DNA of 64,000 bases from Clostridium sporogenes (GTDB lineage Bacteria; Bacillota; Clostridia; Clostridiales; Clostridiaceae), in contig NZ_CP011663.1 of the NCBI RefSeq assembly GCF_001020205.1, positions 1,674,001 to 1,738,000 on the forward strand. Reading direction: 5' to 3'. The notes under the pieces are model-generated. The model did no database searches. It saw only the letters and a list, made by a program, of their open reading frames with translations, and was not told where the DNA came from. Shown piece by piece: positions 50,428 to 60,304 of the stretch. Each line of letters starts with the position of its first letter. The first letter of the stretch is position 1. A program made the translations under genes and the position numbers.

Positions 50428-53064
50428 TTAAATACCTTTTGCTAAAGAATGACTTAAATTAAGTTTTTCTTTAAATACAAATCTATAAGTTTGAATTATT
50501 ATTGTAGGTAAGGCAGCTAAAATATAAATATATATATAATGTTCTATATTAAGAGGACTAACCTGAAATAATTCTTTTAAAGGATCAAAAGCTAAAACTA
50601 AATTTAACAAAAAGAATCCTGTAGAAAAAGCTATCCAAGTATATTTGTTAGAAAACAAACCTATTTTGAAAATAGAACTATTGGAACGGCAATTAAATCC
50701 ATGGAACAATCTACTTAGACATAAAGTAGCAAAAGCCATAGTTGCTGCTAGATTTTCACCATAACCTTTTAATCCTATATGAAAGGCTACCATAGTAAAT
50801 ATTGTTATTAATATACCTTCACTTAATATACCCTTTAAGAAGTCTTTAGAAAGTATAGGTTCATCTATATTTCTAGGCTTTTCATTTATTAAATCATTTT
50901 TAGTTTGCTCAACTCCAATAGCTATAGCTGGTAAACTATCTGTAAGTAAATTTATAAATAAAAGGTGAACAGGAGCAAATGGTACAGGTAGAGCAAACAG
51001 TGAAGCATATAAAACGGATAAAATACCAGCAGTATTTCCAGAAAGTAAAAATCTAATGGCATTTTTTATATTGCTATATATACTTCTGCCGTTAGAAATA
51101 GACTTAACAATGGTTGCAAAATTATCATCTGTTAAAATCATTGAAGCTGCGTCTTTAGATACTTCTGTACCTGTTATACCCATTGCAATACCTATATCTG
51201 CTTGTTTTAATGCTGGAGCATCATTAACACCATCACCAGTCATAGCCACAATTTTCCCCTTTTCTTGCCATGCTTTTACTATTCTTATCTTATGCTCAGG
51301 AGAAACTCTAGCATATACAGATATATTTTCTACTCTATCTTTTAACTCCCCATCACTAATTTTATCTAATTCTACACCTTCTATAGCTTCATCATTATTT
51401 CTTAGTATTCCTATTTGAGAAGCTATAGAGGAAGCAGTTATTTTATGGTCACCAGTTATCATTACTGGTTTTATACCAGCTTGTATACATTGTTTAACAG
51501 CTTCAAAAGATTCTTTTCTTGGAGGATCAATCATTGATATTAAACCTAAAAATACATAATTGTCTTCATTTCCCATAGAAAGTTCAATGTCTTCTTTTAT
51601 TTCTTTATAAGCAAAAGCTAGTACCCTTAGGCCCTTTTGGGAAAACTCATAATTTACACTTTCAACTTTTTTCTTATCTACATCCGTAAATTCCTTTATA
51701 CCTTCAGAAGTTCTTATGTATTTTATTCTTTTAAGTAGAACATCTACAGCACCTTTGGTGATCATAATATATTGTCCATCAATTTCGTGAGAAGTACTCA
51801 TAAGTTTTCTATTTGAATCAAAAGGTATTTCTGAAAGTCTTGGATAGGTTTTTCTTAAATCTAATTCATCTAATGAATAGCTTTTACCTAAATCTACAAA
51901 AGCTATTTCAGTAGGGTCACCTATTTTTTTATCCTGTTGCACAGTAGAATCATTACATAAAATTGAAGATTTAATTAAAAGATTTTGTACAGAATTTTTT
52001 AGATCAAATTCATTAGATTCAAATATTTTATTGTCTGTATAGATTTTTTCTGTTTTCATTTTATTTTGAGTAAGGGTGCCTGTCTTATCAGAACATATTA
52101 CTGAAACACATCCTAACCCTTCTACAGCTTTTAGTTTTTTAATAATAGCATTTTCAGAAGCCATTTTTTGAGTGCCAATAGCAAGTACAATAGTAACAAT
52201 GGAACTTAAAGCTTCTGGAATAGCAGCCACAGCTAAGGCTACAGCAAACATTAAGGAATTTAATACAGAAGATCCTCTATGTATGTCAAGTAAAAATATT
52301 AAAGCGGATATTACTAAAATTATCATTGCTAATTTTTTACCAAAATCATCTAGACTCACTTGAAGAGGGGTTTTCTTTTCTTGTGTATTTTCAATAAGTG
52401 AGGCTATTTTCCCTATTTCTGTATTCATACCAATACTAGTTACGACTACACTAGCTCTACCATAAGTAACGAAGCTTCCAGAGAATACCATGTTTTTTTG
52501 ATCACCAAGAGCAATGTCATTTTTAGATATAATATCTGAAGTTTTAAGAACACTTTCAGATTCACCAGTTAAAGAGCTTTCGTTGACTTGGATAGAATAG
52601 TTTTCTATTATTCTTCCATCAGCAGGTACATAATCGCCAGCTTCTAAAATTAAAATGTCTCCTGGAACTATTTCTTTAGATAAAACCTCTATTTTTTTAC
52701 CATCTCTTATTACTTTTGCATGGGGAGAAGATAGCTTCTTTAAACTATTTAGAGAATTTTCAGCTTTTACATGCTGAATTGTACCTAATATAGCATTAAG
52801 AGTAATAACGGCAAATATTACAATGGTACTTTCTATATTTCCTGTTACCATAGATATTATTCCAGCTATTATTAATATAATTACTAAAAAATCTTTAAAC
52901 TGTTCTAAGAAAACCTTAAGGATTGTATCTTTTTTCTTTTCTACTAATTCATTGTATCCATATAATTCTCTTTGTTTTTTTGTTTCTTTAGAATTTAAAC
53001 CATTTTTACTCACATTAAAGTATTTCATAGTTTCTTCAATAGATTTATGGAAATATTTTTCCAT
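50428..53064 (-). CDS. P-type cation ATPase, Ca2+/Mn2+ class (P-IIA)
   Basis: 878 residues, about ten membrane helices. Phosphorylation site D326 in C-S-D-K-T-G-T-L-T, actuator T-G-E-S, hinge G-D-G-V-N-D-A-P-A, helix 4 V-A-A-I-P-E-A and helix 6 N-L-L-T-D-S-L-P-A. This is the SERCA/PMR1-like group, including Bacillus YloB and streptococcal MgtA/CaxP. The gene lies behind a manganese riboswitch with its own promoter and terminator. Export of Mn2+ (perhaps also Ca2+) is therefore the likely job, with expression switched on when Mn2+ is high. GGAGG ribosome site. Confidence 0.93.
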   Translation of the reverse strand: MEKYFHKSIEETMKYFNVSKNGLNSKETKKQRELYGYNELVEKKKDTILKVFLEQFKDFLVIILIIAGIISMVTGNIESTIVIFAVITLNAILGTIQHVKAENSLNSLKKLSSPHAKVIRDGKKIEVLSKEIVPGDILILEAGDYVPADGRIIENYSIQVNESSLTGESESVLKTSDIISKNDIALGDQKNMVFSGSFVTYGRASVVVTSIGMNTEIGKIASLIENTQEKKTPLQVSLDDFGKKLAMIILVISALIFLLDIHRGSSVLNSLMFAVALAVAAIPEALSSIVTIVLAIGTQKMASENAIIKKLKAVEGLGCVSVICSDKTGTLTQNKMKTEKIYTDNKIFESNEFDLKNSVQNLLIKSSILCNDSTVQQDKKIGDPTEIAFVDLGKSYSLDELDLRKTYPRLSEIPFDSNRKLMSTSHEIDGQYIMITKGAVDVLLKRIKYIRTSEGIKEFTDVDKKKVESVNYEFSQKGLRVLAFAYKEIKEDIELSMGNEDNYVFLGLISMIDPPRKESFEAVKQCIQAGIKPVMITGDHKITASSIASQIGILRNNDEAIEGVELDKISDGELKDRVENISVYARVSPEHKIRIVKAWQEKGKIVAMTGDGVNDAPALKQADIGIAMGITGTEVSKDAASMILTDDNFATIVKSISNGRSIYSNIKNAIRFLLSGNTAGILSVLYASLFALPVPFAPVHLLFINLLTDSLPAIAIGVEQTKNDLINEKPRNIDEPILSKDFLKGILSEGILITIFTMVAFHIGLKGYGENLAATMAFATLCLSRLFHGFNCRSNSSIFKIGLFSNKYTWIAFSTGFFLLNLVLAFDPLKELFQVSPLNIEHYIYIYILAALPTIIIQTYRFVFKEKLNLSHSLAKGI

Positions 53065-53282
53065 GAGAATTTCCTCCTTTTAGTTATAAATTAAAATGTT
53101 TAAAAGGTTAAAGTTATGTATTTTTAAAAAATTATTTTCATTTTATTTTTAAATCTGATTACTTTTAAAATATAGAAATTATAAATTAAAATGATGTAAG
53201 TTTATTTTTTATCCTCCTTAAAATAGGTACTATTGGTAGTATGAAATTTACAAAATAATTTATAATTACCTATCAAATAAAA

Positions 53283-53416
53283 AAGACTTTTAATATAATT
53301 CTTAGAATATAAAAGAATTATATTAAAAGTCTTGCAACCAAACTTTGGTATATAACACCAGGCTAGAAAACTAACCGACATGTTGATGTTATATTTTATA
53401 CTACTCCCTTTTAATA
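53283..53416 (-). ncRNA. yybP-ykoY manganese riboswitch with intrinsic terminator
   Basis: Minus-strand leader of the P-type ATPase gene. The helix P1 pairs TATTAAAAG (53416-53408) with CTTTTAATA (53329-53321). Inside are the class marks: GGGAGTA directly after P1, an A-T-C-A-A-C-A-T-G segment, and GCAAGACTT at the 3' side. The GACTTTTAATA strand also starts a perfect 21-bp terminator stem (53333-53313 with 53303-53283) followed by T6. Forming P1 on Mn2+ binding would break the terminator and allow transcription. Assigned by eye from conserved motifs and position. Confidence 0.85.
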
Positions 53417-53443
53417 ACACATAACAATATTTAACTTAACTAC

Positions 53444-53472
53444 ATAATATAACTTTCCAGAGGGCTTGTCAA
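53444..53472 (-). promoter_or_regulatory. Sigma-A promoter of riboswitch leader
   Basis: On the minus strand TTGACA (53472-53467), 17-bp spacer, TATTAT (53449-53444). Transcription would start about 20 bases before the aptamer. Confidence 0.8.
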
Positions 53473-53473
53473 T

Positions 53474-53885
53474 GGGTTAACACATTTATTTTGATAAAAT
53501 AGATAATTGGTTATGAAATTATATTATAATTGGGATTTTATGTAGTGGTTATTAGTTATTTTAAAGATTAAATATGAATATTAATAATGTTAATTTTTTT
53601 ATGTGCTATTTAGGTACTATGTTATAATAAAATTGAATTAAATGGACAAGAAGTATAATCTTTAATGAATGCACATTACTATTTTTATATATTAAGTAAT
53701 TATAGTAATAATAAATTTGGAAGGATTATTTTTATAGAGGGAATTAAATAATTTTAATAATAAATATTGTAGTTATGTTATGTAAAAATTTAATGATATT
53801 TTGGATTGAGATTAGTGTTTCTAGTAATTTAGAGAGAATAAAAAATTTATTTAAATAATGGAAAATACAATATAGGGGGAAATTA
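53474..53885. other. Divergent intergenic region before two-component genes
   Basis: 412 very AT-rich bases between the riboswitch promoter and the response regulator. I see no gene, repeat or RNA motif in it. The stretch 53065-53282 between the riboswitch terminator and the ATPase start has an isolated AAGGAGGAT on the minus strand with no start codon behind it. Confidence 0.35.
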
Positions 53886-54560
53886 ATGTATAAAATAATG
53901 ATAATAGAAGATGAAGAAAAAATATCAAATATTATAAAAGAATCCCTTGAAAAATGGGGCTTTGAAACTTACACAATAAGAAAGTTCGATGCCGTATTTG
54001 AGGAGTTTTTACATATAAATCCTCATCTTGTTCTTATGGATGTGAATCTTCCTTTTTATGATGGTTTTTATTGGTGTAGTAAAATTAGAAGTATGTCAAA
54101 AGTACCTGTAATATTTTTATCTTCAAGAAATACTAATATGGATATTATTATGGCAGTAAATATGGGTGGGGATGATTATATAACAAAACCATTTTCCATT
54201 GAAGTGCTCAACGCAAAAATCAATGCTATTTTAAGAAGGACTTATTCCTATAGAGATTCTAATATGAATGTTTTAGAGTATAAAGGTGTTGTGTTATCCT
54301 TAAAGGATAACATGCTTTACTATGAGGATAAAACTATTGAACTTACCAAAAATGAGTTTAAAATTTTATATATATTAATGAAAAAGTATGAGACTATTGT
54401 TAGTAGAGAAGATATAATGCAGGAACTTTGGCAGGACGAGAATTTTATCGATGATAATACTTTAACGGTAAATATTAATAGACTAAGAAAAAAATTAAAA
54501 AAAATAGGTCTTAATGATTTTATTAAAACAATTATAAATCAGGGATATGTTATAAAATGA
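53886..54560 (+). CDS. OmpR-family response regulator (BceR-like)
   Basis: 224 residues. Receiver domain 1-115 with acidic E8/D9, phospho-acceptor in V-L-M-D-V-N-L-P near D51 and K in Y-I-T-K-P-F. Winged-helix effector 130-224 ending N-Q-G-Y-V-I-K. Its stop overlaps the kinase start (ATGA). With the downstream ATPase and FtsX permease it forms a Bce-type peptide-antibiotic sensing module. Confidence 0.92.
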   Translation: MYKIMIIEDEEKISNIIKESLEKWGFETYTIRKFDAVFEEFLHINPHLVLMDVNLPFYDGFYWCSKIRSMSKVPVIFLSSRNTNMDIIMAVNMGGDDYITKPFSIEVLNAKINAILRRTYSYRDSNMNVLEYKGVVLSLKDNMLYYEDKTIELTKNEFKILYILMKKYETIVSREDIMQELWQDENFIDDNTLTVNINRLRKKLKKIGLNDFIKTIINQGYVIK

Positions 54561-55591
54561 GTTTTTTTAATTATCTAAAAGAGAATATTAGGCTTTTCCT
54601 ATTTTATATTATTCAAATAATTTTTATTTCATTAACTATATATTTTGATAGGAAAAACAGAGTTTTAACTTCAAATATCTTTTATATTATTTTTGTTTCT
54701 ATGTTTATGTTTATTATTTATATTGTAATGGACTATTATAGAAAATCTCAGCAAGTTAAGAAGCTCTTACAGTCTGAAAGTTCCAAAGATAAAACACCTA
54801 TTTTGCCTAAGCCTATAGATTACAAAGAAAAAATATATTATTCAATAGTAGATAGTATTTATAATGATTTTATTGAAACCATAAAAAATATAGAAAATGA
54901 ATTTAAAGAAAATAAGGAATTTATGACTGCTTGGGTTCATGAGATAAAAACTCCAATAACAACTTCAAAACTTTTAATTTGCAGTGAAAAGGAAAGTTTA
55001 AATGTAGAAAACTTAAGATCTTTGGAGGAAGAGATAGATAAAATTGATGATTATGTTGAAAAAGTACTTTATTATTCAAGAAGTGATAATTTTTCTAAGG
55101 ACTATATTATTTCAGAAATTAATATAGCAAAATTAATAAAAGAGAGTGTAAAAAAACATTCCATTATGTTTATAAAAAAACATATAAAATTAATTAATGA
55201 AGTACCTGAAACTTTTACTGTAGATAGTGATAAAAAGTGGCTTCTTTTTATTATAGATCAGCTTGTTTCTAATGCATTAAAATATACTAATAAAAATGGA
55301 AGCATAACTTTTAAAATTTTTCAAGATGATAAACAAAAGATGTTAATTGTACAAGACAATGGACAAGGGATTAAAAGTGAAGACTTAAAAAGAATATTTA
55401 ATAATGCTTTTACAGGACATAATGGTAGAAATAAAAACTTAAAGGCTACTGGTATGGGACTTTATCTTTCTCAGAAATTGGCAAAGAAGCTTAATCATTA
55501 TATTACAATTGAGTCCCAATATGGTAAGGGTACTACTGTAATTATATATTTCCCAAAGTGGAAGGATTATTATGAAGTTACAAAAATGTAA
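54557..55591 (+). CDS. Intramembrane-sensing histidine kinase (BceS-like)
   Basis: 344 residues. Two N-terminal helices (about 10-30 and 40-58) with almost no loop between them, so it cannot sense outside ligands itself; BceS kinases read the state of their ABC permease. The phospho-acceptor is H128 in W-V-H-E-I-K-T-P. The ATPase domain has N-A-L-K-Y, D-N-G-Q-G-I and G-M-G-L-Y-L-S. Four-base overlap with the regulator gene. Confidence 0.92.
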   Translation: MSFFNYLKENIRLFLFYIIQIIFISLTIYFDRKNRVLTSNIFYIIFVSMFMFIIYIVMDYYRKSQQVKKLLQSESSKDKTPILPKPIDYKEKIYYSIVDSIYNDFIETIKNIENEFKENKEFMTAWVHEIKTPITTSKLLICSEKESLNVENLRSLEEEIDKIDDYVEKVLYYSRSDNFSKDYIISEINIAKLIKESVKKHSIMFIKKHIKLINEVPETFTVDSDKKWLLFIIDQLVSNALKYTNKNGSITFKIFQDDKQKMLIVQDNGQGIKSEDLKRIFNNAFTGHNGRNKNLKATGMGLYLSQKLAKKLNHYITIESQYGKGTTVIIYFPKWKDYYEVTKM

Positions 55592-55710
55592 GTTCAGCAA
55601 ACAAAATGTAAGCCGAAACAATGGTGATGCATTTTGTTTTTTTATATACTCAAATAAGAAAATACAACTAAAGATTTAAATTTAGTTGCATACTTGTTGG
55701 AGGGATATAA

Positions 55711-57249
55711 ATGAAAAGAAAAATATTTTTTACTACAGCATTAATAGTGGGAGCATTGATAATATCAATAAGTGCTTCTTATATATTTACAGCTTTTAAT
55801 TATTCAGAAAATTATCAATCTAAAAATTCTAATGAATTTATAGGAAAACTGGACAAAGAATTACCCAGTTGGATAAAAAAATATAAAGTGCCTGGTGCTG
55901 CTATAGGATTAATTGAAAATGATAAAATTATATGGCAGAAAGGATATGGCTTTGCTGATAAAGAGTCTAATAAAATGGTTACTCCAAATACTATTTTTAG
56001 AATAGCATCTATATCTAAACCTATTACTGCTTGGGGAATAATGCATCTTGTAGATCAAGGAAAGATTGAGCTAGATGCTCCTGCAGAGAAATATCTTACT
56101 CGTTGGCATATTCCATCATCCAAGTTCGATAAAAGAGGTGTTACTATAAGAAGGTTATTAAGTCACACAGCAGGATTTTCTGTAGAAGGATCCCCTGGAT
56201 ATGATATTAATAAACCATTACCTTCTATAGAACAATCTCTTTTAGGAATTGGGGGAGAACAGTGGCGTGTTAAGCTAATAAATGAGCCAGGAACTACATT
56301 TCAATACTCTGGAGGAGGGTTTTCAGTTTTACAATTAATTACTGAAGAAGTAACTGGTAAAAAATTTTCAGATTATATGCAGTCAGAAATATTTAAGCCA
56401 CTTAATTTAAATCATACAAGATATGATAGAGATTTTAAAGATAATACTACTATAGCTACTGCTTATACTGATAGTGGTAAGCCTATAATAGATAGGCCAT
56501 GGATAGAGCAGGCTTCTGGAGGAGTATATACAAATTTAATAGACCTTTCAACTTTTGTTGCTTCCTGCATGGAGGAGTCTAATAAAAACAAAGCTGGAAG
56601 GGGGATTTTAAAACCCAGTTCTCTAGCAGAAATGTTTTCACCTCAGCCAAATACGAAAAGTTTTTTTGGGGTTTATGGTCTTGGATTTATTCCACAAAAA
56701 CTAAAAAATGATGTAAAATTAATCTCTCATAGTGGGGATATTACTGGTTGGAATTCTCAAATTGCATTTTTACCTAAAGAAAAAAGGGGAATTGTAATTC
56801 TAACTAATGGTGATGCTGGATATTATTTTAAATCTGAAGTATTAGGTTTATGGACTAATTGGACTACAGGAGATAGCAACAATGATACTAAATTTTTGAG
56901 AATTATGCAAAAAACGTTGATATCATTAGCATGTTTTTTTGGTGTTTTATTCTTATATTTTATATATGATACAAAAAAGAAAATTACAAGCAAAAAAATA
57001 ATTTTTTCTCCTATATTCAATAAGAAATTTAATTTTAAAGGCTATATGAAAGCTATATTACCAGGGTTAATTGTTATAATTTGGTGTTTCATATTTTATT
57101 CCAAAGTTCCGTTTAAAATTATATTTAAATTAAATGATTATGCACTATTTACATTTTTTTCACCAGAACTTTTTTGGGTAACATTAATCATTACAATCTT
57201 TGGGGTCTTTTCAACCTTGCGTAATTTATTAACTGAAAAAACTAATTAG
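55711..57249 (+). CDS. Beta-lactamase-fold serine hydrolase with C-terminal membrane helices
   Basis: 512 residues. An N-terminal signal anchor (about 5-27) is followed by a class C beta-lactamase/PBP4*-like domain (45-390): nucleophile S100-I-S-K103, second motif Y199-S-G (instead of the usual Y-x-N) and H-S-G-D-I-T-G-W as the third motif. Three helices near 400-418, 447-463 and 483-503 close the protein. Family members are D-aminopeptidases, esterases or cell-wall-modifying enzymes. Its place between the kinase and the ABC genes suggests a role in resistance or envelope repair under BceRS control. GGAGGG ribosome site. Confidence 0.88.
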   Translation: MKRKIFFTTALIVGALIISISASYIFTAFNYSENYQSKNSNEFIGKLDKELPSWIKKYKVPGAAIGLIENDKIIWQKGYGFADKESNKMVTPNTIFRIASISKPITAWGIMHLVDQGKIELDAPAEKYLTRWHIPSSKFDKRGVTIRRLLSHTAGFSVEGSPGYDINKPLPSIEQSLLGIGGEQWRVKLINEPGTTFQYSGGGFSVLQLITEEVTGKKFSDYMQSEIFKPLNLNHTRYDRDFKDNTTIATAYTDSGKPIIDRPWIEQASGGVYTNLIDLSTFVASCMEESNKNKAGRGILKPSSLAEMFSPQPNTKSFFGVYGLGFIPQKLKNDVKLISHSGDITGWNSQIAFLPKEKRGIVILTNGDAGYYFKSEVLGLWTNWTTGDSNNDTKFLRIMQKTLISLACFFGVLFLYFIYDTKKKITSKKIIFSPIFNKKFNFKGYMKAILPGLIVIIWCFIFYSKVPFKIIFKLNDYALFTFFSPELFWVTLIITIFGVFSTLRNLLTEKTN

Positions 57250-57360
57250 AATAGAGTTAAACTTATACAAAATATATAAGTCTATTATAAAAAATTCAAA
57301 TAATATGAATTTCAATATTAAAACTTGTTTTTTATAAAAATGGAGAGGTGTTATTTTAAA

Positions 57361-58128
57361 ATGGAAGTGTTAAATATAAAAAATTTAAGAAAAGTTTATG
57401 GTTCAAAATTTGGTAGAGTTAAATATACGGCTCTTGATAATATAAATTTAAAGGTAAATAAGGGTGAATTTGTAGCTATAATGGGTCCATCAGGTTCAGG
57501 AAAGACAACATTTTTAAATGTAATTTCCACTATTGATAATCCAACTTCTGGAAGTGTGTTTATAGATGGAATTGATATAAGAAAGATAAAAGAGCCAAAT
57601 TTATCTTATTTTAGAAGAGAAAAACTTAGTTTTATTTTTCAAGATTTTAATTTGCTTGATAATATGACCTTAAAAGAAAATGTTGTGCTGCCTTTGGCCC
57701 TTTCAAAAGTTCCTTATGGAACTATACACGAAAGGTTAGAAAATATAAGTTTAAAGCTTGGTATTAAGGAAATATTAAATAAGCATCCTTATGAGGTTTC
57801 AGGTGGACAAAAACAGAGAGTTGCTGCGGCAAGGGCAATAATCACTGAGCCATCGTTGATTCTGGCAGATGAGCCTACAGGTTCATTAGATTCCAAATCT
57901 GCAAAGAAGCTTTTGAATTGTCTTAAAGATTTAAATGATAATGATACTACAATATTGATGGTAACCCATGATGCTTTTGCAGCTTCTTACTGCAAAAGAA
58001 TAATTTTTATTAAAGATGGAAAATTGTTCAATGAAATATATAGAGGTGACATGGGAAGAAAGGATTTTTATCAAAATATAATTAGAATTCTTTCTACCAT
58101 TGGAGGTGATGTGGATGACATTGTTTAG
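57361..58128 (+). CDS. BceA-like ABC transporter ATPase
   Basis: 255 residues. Walker A G-P-S-G-S-G-K-T-T, Q-loop F-I-F-Q-D-F-N-L-L-D, signature V-S-G-G-Q-K-Q-R, Walker B L-I-L-A-D-E-P-T-G-S-L-D. Works with the following FtsX-type permease in sensing and removing envelope-targeting peptides. The frame opens at 57325, but GAGAGGTG at 57342-57349 suggests the start at 57361. Its 3' end overlaps the permease start by 14 bases. Confidence 0.93.
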   Translation: MEVLNIKNLRKVYGSKFGRVKYTALDNINLKVNKGEFVAIMGPSGSGKTTFLNVISTIDNPTSGSVFIDGIDIRKIKEPNLSYFRREKLSFIFQDFNLLDNMTLKENVVLPLALSKVPYGTIHERLENISLKLGIKEILNKHPYEVSGGQKQRVAAARAIITEPSLILADEPTGSLDSKSAKKLLNCLKDLNDNDTTILMVTHDAFAASYCKRIIFIKDGKLFNEIYRGDMGRKDFYQNIIRILSTIGGDVDDIV

Positions 58129-60019
58129 TATAGCTTTAAATAATATAAAGAATAATTTTAAAAATTATTGGACATTTTTTTTAAGTTCTACTTTTAGTGT
58201 TTTCGTACTATATCTATTTATATCTATTATAAATAACAACAGTATAAAATCTGAATTTGAGGGTAAAAGGGCTCTTGCTCTTTTGTTTATTATTGCTTCC
58301 TATGTAGTTGTAATTTTTTCATCTTATTTTATATGGTATTCTAATTCTTTTTTCATAAAATCTAGAAAGAAAGAATTTGCTCTATATATGATGTTAGGAA
58401 TGTCAAAGAAACAAACTTTTATTTTAAGTTTTATAGAAAATTTTATAACCATAGTTGGTGGTTTTTTTACTGGAATTATTATAGGTTTAATTTTGAATAA
58501 ATTTTTTTTAATGTTACTATATGTAATGATTGGGGCTACAGGAAATGTAGAATTTCAGTTTAGTTTAAAAGATTTTAATATGTGTTCTGTAGTGTTTGGT
58601 TTTATGTTCATATTAATAAGTATCCATAGTATTATACTTATACATAAGAATAATATTATAGATCTTTTTAATGCATCAAGGAAGGTTGAGAAAGATTTAA
58701 AGGTATCTTTTATAACTGGTTTCATAGGGGTGCTTTCCATAATTTTTTTAGGAACTGGATATTATATAGCAATAAGAAAGCTTGCAGAAAATATTAGGCT
58801 TGGACCTTTAGTAGTGTTTTTAGTTATTATAGGAACCATATTGTTTTTTATAGGAGTTATTTCATTTATTATATACATTACTAAAAAAAATGAAAAAAGT
58901 CTTTTTAATGGAACTAAATTAATATCTACTTCTCAAATTTATTATAGATATAAAGGGAATGTAAGTACCTTAAGTGTGATATCAGTTGCAACCACTATAG
59001 CCTTGTGTGCTATGATAACTTGCTTTGGGCTTTTTGATAAAGTTGAAAAAAGTACAAGATATGTAAGACCTTTTTCCATAGAATATATAAATGATAATGA
59101 TACTATAGATAAAAAAATTAAGGAGACGCTTAAAAGACATAAAGAAGTTTCTGTTAAGCATAAGCAAGATATAGAATTACTTGAGATAAAATCTAAAGTT
59201 CCTTTTCATAGTGGTAGTAATAGCTTTTTTGTAATAAGTGAAAGTAAATTTTACAAAATTATTAGTAGTGAAAAAAAACATGAAAAAGTAGATTTGAAAA
59301 ATTCTACAGACTGCTATTTTTTTCAAATATCAAATTTCCTTCCAGATAAAAGTGTAATTGGTAAAACAGTAAAGTTAATGGGCAAAAATAAAGAATATAA
59401 TTTAAAAATAACAGGTACTGATATGAAATATTTTATAGCAATGGAGCATTTTAAAGAAACCTTTGTTGTTAAGGATAATGTGTATAATGAAATAAAAAAT
59501 ACAATTCCTAAAGAAAAGATATTTAGGGTTACAGGATATATATTTCAAAATGATTTTTTCATACAAGAATTTATAAAAGATTTAAGAAAACAAGTTCCTT
59601 CAGAAAATAATCTTTTAACCTTTTATGAAAGTTACAGGTATGGATTGAAGCTGACTGGTATGATGGCTTTTATAGGAATATTTCTTGGATTAGTATTTCT
59701 TACAGCTGCGGGAGGTATAATATATTTTAAAATAATTATGGAAGCTAGAGAGGATAAAAATAAATTTATAATTCTTAGAAAAATAGGGGTTAGCCAAAAA
59801 GAAATAAAAAAGGCTATATCAAAAGAAGTGATGATTCTATTTGGATGGCCATTTATGGTAGCAGTAATTAATTCTTATGTGGCTTCTATAGTTCTTGGAA
59901 AAATGATGGCACTTAAAATGCGTAAATCCTTTGCCATTATTATTTCAGTGTATGCAGTACTATACAGCATTTATTATTTAATAACTGTAAAATCTTACAT
60001 AAAAACTATCAGCGAATAA
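58115..60019 (+). CDS. BceB-like FtsX permease
   Basis: 634 residues, ten membrane helices in the 1-3-2-1-3 style of Bce permeases. Helix 1 is near 17-39 and further helices lie in 50-305. A large extracellular domain of about 200 residues (310-520) lies before the last three helices; it is the peptide-sensing part in known systems. Coupling sequences A-L-Y-M-M-L-G-M-S and I-I-L-R-K-I-G-V-S are visible. GGAGGTGATG fixes the start at 58115 inside the ATPase gene. Confidence 0.92.
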   Translation: MTLFSIALNNIKNNFKNYWTFFLSSTFSVFVLYLFISIINNNSIKSEFEGKRALALLFIIASYVVVIFSSYFIWYSNSFFIKSRKKEFALYMMLGMSKKQTFILSFIENFITIVGGFFTGIIIGLILNKFFLMLLYVMIGATGNVEFQFSLKDFNMCSVVFGFMFILISIHSIILIHKNNIIDLFNASRKVEKDLKVSFITGFIGVLSIIFLGTGYYIAIRKLAENIRLGPLVVFLVIIGTILFFIGVISFIIYITKKNEKSLFNGTKLISTSQIYYRYKGNVSTLSVISVATTIALCAMITCFGLFDKVEKSTRYVRPFSIEYINDNDTIDKKIKETLKRHKEVSVKHKQDIELLEIKSKVPFHSGSNSFFVISESKFYKIISSEKKHEKVDLKNSTDCYFFQISNFLPDKSVIGKTVKLMGKNKEYNLKITGTDMKYFIAMEHFKETFVVKDNVYNEIKNTIPKEKIFRVTGYIFQNDFFIQEFIKDLRKQVPSENNLLTFYESYRYGLKLTGMMAFIGIFLGLVFLTAAGGIIYFKIIMEAREDKNKFIILRKIGVSQKEIKKAISKEVMILFGWPFMVAVINSYVASIVLGKMMALKMRKSFAIIISVYAVLYSIYYLITVKSYIKTISE

Positions 60020-60140
60020 AATATTATAAGTCCTCAGATAGCCTTAAATTGATGTTATATATTGATAAGTAATATGACATATAGATGTAATCTCATCAAT
60101 GTTATGATGGCTTTTATATTAATTATAATTTGTGATTAAG

Positions 60141-60169
60141 AGCATTTAATTTTATATAGATTAAATGCT
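60141..60169 (+). terminator. Terminator of Bce-type module
   Basis: Perfect 10-bp stem AGCATTTAAT (60141-60150) with 60160-60169 and T-rich tail, 120 bases after the permease. Confidence 0.75.
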
Positions 60170-60304
60170 TTTAATTATGGTTATACTAATATTTTGTACT
60201 AATTATCTTATGTAAAGTTCTAGTATAAGAGTTTTCTTATATGATTTAAGAAAAAATATAAAGATAAGGATGACTAAAAATATTGAATTTTTAATCAAAG
60301 TAAT

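Noticed and set aside
53202..53420. 72-codon frame on the minus strand
   Set aside because: It runs through the manganese riboswitch and its terminator; no ribosome site, and the structure explains the sequence better.
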